From: Magnolia sinica | Lineage: Eukaryota; Streptophyta; Magnoliopsida; Magnoliales; Magnoliaceae | Assembly: GCF_029962835.1 (NCBI RefSeq) | Contig: NC_080582.1 | Coordinates: 23,816,032-23,880,031, forward strand | DNA length: 64,000 nt | Direction of reading: 5' to 3' | In this document: in pieces, positions 55,753 to 64,000 of the stretch | Layout: the number at the start of each line of letters is the position of its first letter | How positions within the stretch are numbered: the first letter of the stretch is position 1 | Position numbers and translations under genes: made by a program | The notes under the pieces: model-generated | Told to the model about the DNA's origin: nothing | The model's input: the letters and a program-made list of their open reading frames with translations, nothing else | The model's database searches: none

Positions 55753-57268
55753 AGATAAAGTGTGCACGAGAAGCGACGATGATGTTGTTACTATTGAAGA
55801 TGAGAGATGGTGATAGCATCTTGAAGCAATGGAGCTAGAGGATTGAAGCCACAGTGAAGACTGTTGGTCAAGTAACTTCAATCCTAGTGCTAGAACAGAG
55901 TTTTTGATTCGATCAGTAGGATTGTCAATTTGATTGAAATATTCCCAAAAATTTCAGTTTGCTTGCTAGATGTTTTTTGACGTTATCAATTTGCTCGATA
56001 GAGGTGTTGATTTGATCGATAGTATGCGCAGGTCTCTGTAAGTGCAAGTTTTGTTTCTAATTGTGAATAAGAGAATTTATATTATGATTAGGGCATAGTG
56101 AGAGGAACTAAAGAGGGTTTTGAAGGGGATCTAAGATTTTCCATCTATAGGTTGTTCCATCTCTCGTATTCTTCTAATTATAGTAGATTGATCGTCGCTT
56201 TGTGTCAAGTTTGTTTTTCCGCAAGGGTTTTCCACATAAAAATCTCCATATCCTTTATGTTTGTTTGTTCTTTTTCATTCTCTATTGTATGTTTAATTTG
56301 TTCTAAGGTTTCTTCAGCGCCCATTAAGGGGTTTAAACGCCTAACATTAACAGGATGCAGCAATTGAAATGCAAATTTAAAAATTAAAATTTCACATTTT
56401 GAAAGTGGATTCAGCTCGAGTACTGAACTGGGCATTTAAATTTTCACATTTTACAAGCCTTATAGATTCTAAATTGGATTAAGCTCGAGTTAGTGAGCTT
56501 AATAAAGGGGAGATGTTATAGACTCCTGATGTACTGGTTTACATCTCTTGCCTGAACCAAGTATAATGTAATTCATCAAAAAAAGAAAAAGAAAAAGAAA
56601 ATTCTAGCTTTCTACCAATCGGCGCACTGTTTCTTTGCGCTCACAGGCCACATTGAAGTCATGCTCATTTTTCAAATAAACGTTCTAAAATGTGCTACTT
56701 CTCTGTCTAGCATTATTCAATGGGGAGAGATAGGTGAAGCCCACACTGTCCACACCATACTCTTACAAAGATTTTCAAATGACCATTCTTAAGTGTTAAG
56801 ATCCCATCCAACATCATTGGGCGGTGGGAGATGCATTAGCATCAGTGCACACAATCATTTCTCTATTTTAGAATACACAAAGTTCAAGCGTAGATGAGCA
56901 CAATTCCATCTCTCATAATCATCTCCGCATGCAGCCACATGTATGACATTTGACTTACATAGATAACCAAGCCCAAAAATAAGCCCCACTCCACACATCA
57001 GGTGGCCCAGCAGATTACAAATCGGTTCCAGCTAGGACTGAAACTAGCATATATCAGCAAGACACGAGCTGAGGATACTCCCTCAGGCCTAACCGATTTA
57101 ACCATCAACTACTAAACCTACCCATTTTTGGGTCAGCAGGTCATCAGATATCTCACATGGCTACTTGGGCTTCACAAACTCATAAAGCCATGCAAAGGAG
57201 GCAGAATGCTATTTAAAAAATGAGAAATGACATGCCGACAAACCAAAGAGAAAAAGAATTAATAGAGC
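55753..57268. other. Gene-free stretch downstream of the copia remnant
   Basis: It may include the decayed 3' UTR or LTR of the copia element, since 'cttgtgcc'-like and 'ctcgagttagtgagctt' segments repeat near 56410-56490. No gene is seen. Confidence 0.4.
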
Positions 57269-57497
57269 GTGGCACATCTCATGGGTTAGGACTTCGGCCG
57301 AACCTAGTGTGAAAATGCCCTTGCATTACGTGGCACATCCCATGGGTTAGGACCTTTGCCAAACCCACCCCGAGTGTGCCCCTACATCCCAGGGGCCACC
57401 CCACTCGAGCCCGGTGTGAAAATGCCCCTGCATTGCATGACACATCTCATGGGTTAGGACCTTGGTTGAACCCACCTCGAGTGTGCCCCTGCATGTT
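57269..57497. repeat. Direct repeats of 'gtggcacatcccatgggttagg'
   Basis: Three degenerate units start near 57269, 57330 and 57436. Each continues with 'gaacccacctcgagtgtgcccctgcat' or 'gtgtgaaaatgcccctgcatt'. Confidence 0.75.
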
Positions 57498-58700
57498 TAA
57501 AAATAGTTTCTTTTTTAACAATCATTTAAAATAATAATTAAAAAAGATCTTTAAAAAATGATTTATAAAAGGTAAATTATTATATTTTGTTCTTTATAAG
57601 AGATTAAATAATATGTATTCTCTTAAACGTTAAATCGTAGAGGTTTTTTTTTTTTTTTTTTTTAATGATTTCTTTCTTCTTAATTGGTTAAAATAAAAAA
57701 TTAATGTATGACCTATACGGAATGTTTTTATGGATGGTTATGATAATGTTGACTTATATGTGTTGTGGAATGATGGTCAAAAATCAAAATATCTTTTTTC
57801 ATTGGTTATAGAATCAAATGCTACTTTTCCAATGTGATTCTACATTCAAGAAAGGTACATGAACATAAATTAATAAAGCATTCCTGTTCATTTTTCAAGG
57901 AAAATTTCTTAAAAGACAAGAAAAAAAGAAAGAAAGAAGGAAAGATAAGAATCCCTTAACACTATCATGACATGACATTACTTGGTGCATATAGATGGCA
58001 AAAGCATGATTGCTGAGATTTTAATTTTTTTCTGATTTATTTATATTTTTTTCAAAACTTTGAGAAAATCATAAAAAAAATCTTGTGATTTATGATTCAA
58101 TACGATCCAACCTAAATAATGATTTGCAATACGATAACGATTTTGATAAAATTGGTCCTAATTAGTTCCCAAAATCAACTAAGAGGATGGATCGTAAGGA
58201 AGACCACATCAATTTGATGGCCCATGTAGATCCACAAGCAATTGGATGGCCCACATGATGCTTAGGGGGCGTGGTTCACCTATGGTGGGGGGCATCAGAT
58301 CAATGGCTTGGATAAACCAACCGTCCTAACTCCTAACTAGGTACGATTCCCACTTTGAATCTCAGTTTGCAATCATGCTCACTTCCTAGCAGCTTATACT
58401 TGATAAGATTTTGAGATGCTTCCCCACTTCATGCAACAATAAACCAATCATGGGCCTACATGCACAAACTCAGTGCAGAATAGGGAAGATCCCTCCTTGT
58501 TCACTAAAAATGGGGTTCCGAGGACCATGTGACTGTGCCACATGCATGTAGCAATACATGTTTTATGAGAGCGAAATAGTCCATCAACAGGCTGAAGTCT
58601 ACACTGTAGTCATCCCTAGAAATTTCACAATTCCCAATAGAGGAAAAGTTGTTGCATGTTCCCACTATAACACATGAGATGATGTACCAGTTAGTTCTCA
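57498..58700. other. Gene-free AT-rich stretch
   Basis: A T-run lies at 57642-57663. No convincing frame or element ends. Confidence 0.4.
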
Positions 58701-58704
58701 TTTA

Positions 58705-58805
58705 CCCATTAATGGGGAGTGGGAATCCCAACGCACAGAGAGTGGGAGCTACCATTCACCCATTAATGGGGAGTGTGAATCCCAACGCACATAGAGAGTG
58801 GGATT
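58705..58805. repeat. 54-bp tandem duplication
   Basis: Units start at 58705 and 58759 (cccattaatggggagtg.. followed by 'aatcccaacgcaca'). Confidence 0.85.
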
Positions 58806-58839
58806 CCCATCAAATCCCATTCTGAATTGCATATGTTAG

Positions 58840-60790
58840 TGCACTGTATTTGTCAATCACGTGAATCCTTGTGTCACGTAGTCGATTGAGCCCTTGGAAA
58901 GTGAAGACCAAAGACAGAAGCAAAGGTGGAGCATCAAGGAGTAAAGAACATATAGATAAGGTGCCTTTGTGACCCTAACTCTTGGCCCAAAACAACTTTG
59001 AACCTCTAGATGAATTAGAATTAATAGGTAAAACTTTTTTTTTTTTTTTAATTATCCCTCAGACTTTTGAACTTAATTGGAACATGATAAGAGAGGCTAG
59101 AAGAAGTGTAGAGCTACTTCAAGTGGTGCTCGATCCCATCGAGCAGACCTCGAGGGGATCTTCGATGCTCGATTGCATTGAATGGAGTTGGATATGACCA
59201 GCAATAAATTCACACTTTATTTTATTTTCTCGATGGCATTGAGGTCTTCGTCGATGGCATAAAAACTTACTTTGATGGCATCGAGTAGATAAGTCAGATA
59301 TGTCTAGTGATAAATTCACATTGTATCTGATTTTCTTGACGGCATTGAGGTACCCTTCGATAACATCGAAAGTGACCTTGATGCCATCATGTCACCTCAA
59401 TGTCATTGAAGGCTACTCGATGGCATCGACAGAGCCGTTAACTGCCCATTTTTTTACTATTAAAAGACAAACTTCTTATAAAGGGCATTCGGTTCTTGGG
59501 CATTTGTATGGATTTTTTGGTGCAATAGAAGCTTAGATGATTCCACATTCATAGCCATTATTCCAAGCCTCTAAACCTATGAGTTTAATACATATTCCTT
59601 GAGATTAACTCTCTAATGAGGATTCCAACCTCCACATTGAGGATATTTTGAAATCCACTATTCTCTAAAGTTTAGACTTAAGCAATCTTGGCATACCATT
59701 ATCTAAATCTTCAAGAAGATCCATATATGTGAATTTCTCTAGGATTACAACAACCACACTAGTTGTAGGAAATTCACTAACCACTCATCACATTGGTCAC
59801 CTCGAAGGAGCATCATATGCAAGGTATTTAATCTTGTAATTGAAGCCTTGACAAAGCATCGACATCATGATCAAGGAAGCATCAGGGAGCTGATTGAAGC
59901 ACGGGATAACGACGATCAAGCAACCCAAGACTGAGTTGCAAAAGAGACTCAATCCGACAAGTAAGTGTCAATTAGTAAGAGTCTAATTACTCTCTTTCCT
60001 TGTGTAGGATTAAGGGTAAGAGTTTCTAACCCAAACTCGAACTATGTTCTTGTGTAAGACCTTGGCTCTTAGAACATATATTACAGGTTCTTGTGTAAGG
60101 CCTAAATTCCAGGTTCTTGTGTAGGACCTTAGCTCTCGTGTAGAGCCTAAATCTCAGGTTGTTGGTTAGCTCAAGGAAAACCAATTAAGTCTCTCGCAAG
60201 AGCCTCCGGGAGGAGTGTACGTAACCAGGTTTTTGTGTAGGACCTTGCCTCTTATGTAGGACCTTGGCTCTTGTGTAGGGCATAAATCTTAGGTTCTCGT
60301 GTAGGACCTTGACTCTTTTGTAGGGCCTAAATCTTAGAGTCCTTATGTAGGGTTGTAAATGTTAGAAGTTAACCTAATTTAAAACCTCTGATAGTGAAAT
60401 TTGTTACACTCATGAGTTGAGTGTGTCCGCCAGGAGTGGAGAATGCAAGTAGCCGAACTACTATAAATGATCGTGTTTAGGATTGCTATTGGCACATCTA
60501 TTTGATTATGCTTACATGATTGAATGCTTAACTATATGAATGCATGATTAGATGAATGCTGGGAGTTGATAGTTAGTACATCCCATATACACATGTACAC
60601 TATCATATTATAGAGTAGTTGCTTTATATGCATATCATTTATAGTCCTTATGATTGGACTCTCTAATGGCTCAGAAGCCTTATAGTTAATTGTCTTACTT
60701 AGTTTAAGTTGCATACTTATTTAAGTTAGGCAATTGGATTTAAAATAGGCAAAATTGTAAATTGGTACTAATCACCCCCTCCCTCCTAGG
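58840..60790 (+). mobile_element. Copia-type LTR-like region
   Basis: It begins near 'gtgcactgtatttgtcaatcac', has repeated 'ctcgatggcatcgag' motifs (59120-59450) and 'cctccgggaggagtgtacgtaacc' near 60200, and ends 'aatcaccccctccctcctagg' near 60770. Such features occur in LTRs and primer-binding junctions of plant Ty1/copia elements. Neither boundary is proved and no second LTR is in view. Confidence 0.4.
60040..60365. repeat. Minisatellite of 'cttgtgtaggaccttggctc' units
   Basis: Alternating 'gttcttgtgtaggacctt', 'ggctcttgtgtagggcc' and 'taaatctcaggtt', about seven degenerate units, interrupted near 60160-60230 by non-repeat DNA. Confidence 0.8.
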
Positions 60791-61129
60791 ATATAGCCAT
60801 CATTGCCTAGCTTCGCCAAGCTTCCACACGTAGTCATGGTATCCAATTCCATACAATTTCATTGTACAAAGTAAGAAATTAAATGTAGTACACAATGGAT
60901 GAAGTGAAGAAATATGAGACAAATATTATATTTGTAGATTCAAGTTTGGACTTAACTAATCAATATCTTAAGACAAATTTGCTGCCATTTTCTAGATATT
61001 CTAGAAATGCAAAAGAAAGGAGATGGCAAATTGTCCTTATGATACAATGAACTCACATATCCGAAATTCAACACAAAAATTTACACCTATAAGTGTTGAA
61101 TAGATCTCCAAAAGTAAACACTGATATGT
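60791..61129. other. Gene-free stretch
   Basis: Nothing recognisable. It ends with tatgt, which matches tatgc on the far side of the composite LTR element. Confidence 0.4.
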
Positions 61130-61717
61130 TGATGCAACCAAATGGCCATATAAACCGATTGATCAAGATTTGAAAAAAAAAAAATGCCCACATCTCACAC
61201 ATGCACGTTCTTACATGTGTACAAGAAAAGGACCACTTTTCCTTTTTAGAGCATCACTACTTTCATTTTCTTTCAAATCTCTAAATTAGGAAATTTACTT
61301 TTGCTTTCATATCTTTATATTAGGTAAGGAGTAATTTTAAAATTTTCTTATTTAGACACTTTCTTAATTACATTGCTTTCTGATTTAGGTAATTTCCTAT
61401 TTTCTTAGATTTTAGATAGCTAGGAATTCTATTTTTAGATTTTATAGCATTTACTGCAGATTGTAAGAATTGATTATAAATAAGGCCTATGGCCTATGGA
61501 ATAAGACAAGTTTAATGATATTTCATTTGAGTAAATTCTTGTTTTCTCTACGGTAGTTGCTGAAAGAAAAGGGGGGGGGGGGGGGATGTGGATAATCTGT
61601 AGTTTATGATTAGAGGATTGTTGAGCATGTGCATTCGGCTAGAGGATTGGTCGGTCCTTTCCCACAACATCTTTTTTCTTTTCTTTGATCTAATTTCTTC
61701 CCCTTTTAGGGTTTACA
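61130..61717 (+). mobile_element. LTR in inverted (plus) orientation
   Basis: Starts TGATGCAACCAAATGGCC and ends TAGGGTTTACA (TG..CA, 588 bp). It is the reverse complement of the LTRs at 61718-62293 and 63275-63869. It has a TATAAATAAGGCC promoter-like box near 61474 and a G-run near 61571. It meets the next LTR tail to tail with no spacer. Confidence 0.8.
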
Positions 61718-62293
61718 TTATCAATAAGAAAAGAAAGAGATTGAGGGAAAGGACCCAATAATCTTCTCGCCAAATGCTAGAGATCACGAATGCAATACTA
61801 TGAGCAAGCTCAGCGGTTCTTTAGTCTTGAACTAGAGATTACTTTCCCCATTTCAATAGTAAGGAAAATAAAAGAATTTCATAAAAGAGAATATCATTCA
61901 ACTTGTCTTATTCCATAGGCTATACGCCTTATTTATAATCAGTCCTTACAATCTGCAGTAAAAGCTATGAAATCTAAAAATAGAATTCCTAGCTATCCAA
62001 AAATCTAAGAAAATAGGGAACTACCTAAATAAAAAAAGCAATGTAATTAAGAAAGTACCTAAATAAGAAAATACTTAAATACGAAAAATCTAAAACTACT
62101 TATTGCCTAATATAAAGATATGAAAGAAAAATGAAAATTTCTAATTTAGAGATTTGAAAGAAAAAAGTAGTGATGGGCTAAAAAGGGAAAGTGTTCATTT
62201 TCTTGTACACATGTGCGGAGCATGCACGCGTGAGATGCGGGCATTTTTTTCAAATCTTGATCAATCAGTTTGTGTTGCCATTTGGTTACATCA
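61718..62293 (-). mobile_element. 3' LTR of a non-autonomous gypsy-like element
   Basis: On the minus strand it starts TGATGTAACCAAATGGC (62293). It is preceded by a polypurine-like 'gccggttgggat' and by 'aactcaaggatgag', a layout seen before 3' LTRs of plant gypsy elements. Its far end lacks about 25 bases relative to the other LTRs, where it abuts the inverted LTR. Confidence 0.75.
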
Positions 62294-63274
62294 ATCCCAA
62301 CCGGCTACGAAAAAACTCATCCTTGAGTTTAAATTGGAAGTTATAATTTCCTGCAACAATCCTTGTTTTTAGCGTGTCTTCTTCGGCTTCGCTAGCCATT
62401 GATGGTGGATAGTTTGGAGACCTACACACCTAACGATTAGCTTGTGCATAATACAATGTTGAAATACACACCATCTTTTCTTTTGCTTATTGTTAGTCCT
62501 CTACAATCTAGATGTTGATTGTGTACCCTTGGTCATAGTTGGATTCCGATATGCATACCTTGATTGAAGTTGAGATGGTACTATTGTGTTGACATCTATA
62601 CAGTTAGCTACTATGATTGTAGCACTATCCATCTCTTTGACCATTAGATTGTCCATAAATGTTAAACCTTCGGTCTCTTCAATTGGATCATCCATCAATT
62701 GATCTTTTGGTTTTACTTGAATTTCCTCCAATCTGACCATTGATACATCAACTAATCCAAAGGAGGAGTCGTTTTGGATTGCCACACAATCTATAACCAC
62801 ATCATTCCTTGGAACGCTAGATAAAATAGATTGAAACCCATAAAGCTTTTCCTGTTCGATCAAGGGCTCAAAGCAAGCTCTCACCAACTCTTTGAGTTCC
62901 TTAAATTCATTTGTGATATCTTTATTGAAAGCTTTACTCTCCTTGACTTCCTGCAAATTCTCTTCCCATGTCTCTTGAACATTTTTTGTCATCATTGATA
63001 TTTTCATGCAATGGGATGCTTTCGAGTAGCTGACATGTGCTTGTCATTGCTCATAACATCTGGAGGGCCATTGAAATCCTTAGAAGATCCATATAAAGAT
63101 GAGCAAGACTCGAGAGAATATGAGTGATGATCGTGATAGTCAAAATGAGCTGGATAAGAATAACGCGATAGATATGGGCAGGTAGGGATTGAGGAAGGGG
63201 AAAGATGAAAAGGTAGGATTGAGATGAGAAAATTACCTTTTTTAAGTTTCCGAAGTGCTCTAATGCTAATTTAA
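62294..63274 (-). mobile_element. Internal region of the non-autonomous LTR element
   Basis: About 1 kb between the LTRs. Next to the 5' LTR, the plus-strand gctctaatgcta (63257-63268) matches 9 of 12 bases of the complement of TGGTATCAGAGC, the common initiator-Met tRNA primer site. The rest contains the single ORF and no pol genes. Confidence 0.65.
62501..63007 (-). CDS. Single ORF of the non-autonomous LTR element
   Basis: An uninterrupted 168-codon frame between the two minus-strand LTRs. The first half is charged and probably helical (ENLQEVKESKAFNKDITNEF), the second half acidic (DDPIEETEGLTFMDN). There is no zinc knuckle, protease or RT motif. It could be a diverged gag remnant or a lineage-specific protein. 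I do not recognise it. Confidence 0.4.
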   Translation of the reverse strand: MKISMMTKNVQETWEENLQEVKESKAFNKDITNEFKELKELVRACFEPLIEQEKLYGFQSILSSVPRNDVVIDCVAIQNDSSFGLVDVSMVRLEEIQVKPKDQLMDDPIEETEGLTFMDNLMVKEMDSATIIVANCIDVNTIVPSQLQSRYAYRNPTMTKGTQSTSRL

Positions 63275-63869
63275 TGCAAATCCTGAAAAAGGAAGCAAAT
63301 AAATCAATAAGAGAATAAAAAGATTACAGGAAAAGACCCAACAATCCTCTTGCCGAATGCCAGACATCATGAATGTAAGCCTGTGAGCAAGCTCAGCAGT
63401 CCTCTAGTCTTAAACTAAAGATCATTTTTTCCTCCCATCAACAACTACCGTAGAGGAAATAAGAGAATTTCATAAAAGAAAATATCATACAACTTATCTT
63501 ATTACATAGGCCATAGGCCTTATTTATAATCAGTCCTTACAATCTGCAGTAAAAGTTATGGAATCTAAAAATAGAATTCCTAGTTATCCAAAATCTAAGA
63601 AAATAGGAAACTACCTAATTAAAAAAGCAATGTGATTAAGAAATTGGCTAAATAAGAAAAATCTAAAATTACTCATTGCCTAATATAAAGATATGAAAGA
63701 AAATTGAAAATTTCTAATCTAGAGATTTAAAAGAAATGGAAAGTAATGATGAGCTAAAAAGGGAAAGTGGTCCTTTTCTTGTACACATGTACGGAGCGTG
63801 CACGCATGAAATGTGTGCCTTTTCTTCAAATCTTGACCAATCAGTTTGTGTGGCCATTTGGTTGCATCA
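63275..63869 (-). mobile_element. 5' LTR of the non-autonomous gypsy-like element
   Basis: On the minus strand it runs from TGATGCAACCAAATGGCC (63869) to a CA near 63276, about 595 bp. It shares 'cataggccttatttataatc' and 'aatctgcagtaaaag' with the other LTRs. The flank tatgc (63870-63874) matches tatgt left of 61130 at 4 of 5 bases. Confidence 0.75.
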
Positions 63870-64000
63870 TATGCATTCACAAAAAGGTCTCAAAAGGGCA
63901 ATTGCAAGAGGGGATAGATACGACTTTAATACATGGAATCAGCCCAACTGTCGCAACATGTATGATATGTGGTACCAATGTCATATGTACAATTATGTGT
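63870..64000. other. Right edge of the window
   Basis: Non-repetitive sequence with no recognisable feature. Confidence 0.4.

Noticed and set aside
61571-61585. G-run as a possible regulatory G-quadruplex
   Set aside because: A single homopolymer in an LTR, and prone to sequencing error. No supporting structure.

Overview
The window looks like plant nuclear DNA, most likely from a magnoliid or another early-branching angiosperm. I infer this from the plant-type transposon families (CACTA, hAT, Mutator-like, Tourist, Ty3/gypsy, Ty1/copia), from plant-specific exon fragments (zeta-carotene desaturase, gamma-glutamyl hydrolase, an A-type P450), and from very many foldback repeats built on GTGGGGCCCAC that I associate with magnoliid genomes. 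Almost everything here is mobile DNA or its remains. I found no intact, clearly functional host gene.

Layout. 1-2250 holds foldback (palindromic) Mutator-like repeats nested in one another. 2340-2675 (-) is what looks like a first exon of a SAWADEE-like (tandem-Tudor-like) protein. 3028-42131 is one large tandem duplication: copy 1 is 3028-14380 (11.35 kb) and copy 2 is 14381-42131 (27.75 kb). Copy 2 is longer because younger elements landed in it. These are a 12.1-kb hAT-containing block (15161-27255) between perfect 75-bp direct repeats, a 541-bp foldback (27520-28060), a 659-bp solo LTR (35835-36493, duplicated CAAGT) and a 583-bp Mutator-like element (38292-38874, 9-bp duplication). Because copy 1 keeps the empty sites, the ends and target duplications of several elements can be read directly.

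The 12.1-kb block carries a broken hAT transposase (23900-25905), an intact second ORF joining a BED-like zinc finger to a ubiquitin-interacting motif (26260-26898), and a long gypsy LTR full of degenerate GGCCCA tandem arrays (about 17331-22989).

42440-43941 is an intronless cytochrome P450 pseudogene with two frameshifts and a stop in the haem-binding loop. It is followed by a minisatellite. 45277-52121 is a non-autonomous CACTA transposon (duplicated GGT) that carries single-exon pieces of four unrelated host genes, all on the minus strand: gamma-glutamyl hydrolase, zeta-carotene desaturase, CAND1 and the second-largest subunit of RNA polymerase II. 53940-64000 holds copia remnants, a Tourist MITE, and a small non-autonomous gypsy-like element whose 3' LTR is joined tail-to-tail to an inverted extra LTR (61130-63869).

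Candidates for an undescribed system are the two-gene hAT unit with a BED+UIM accessory protein, the multi-gene-capturing CACTA, and the GTGGGGCCCAC foldback family. One foldback has a near-perfect 9-bp duplication, and the same 9-bp site was later reused by another element.
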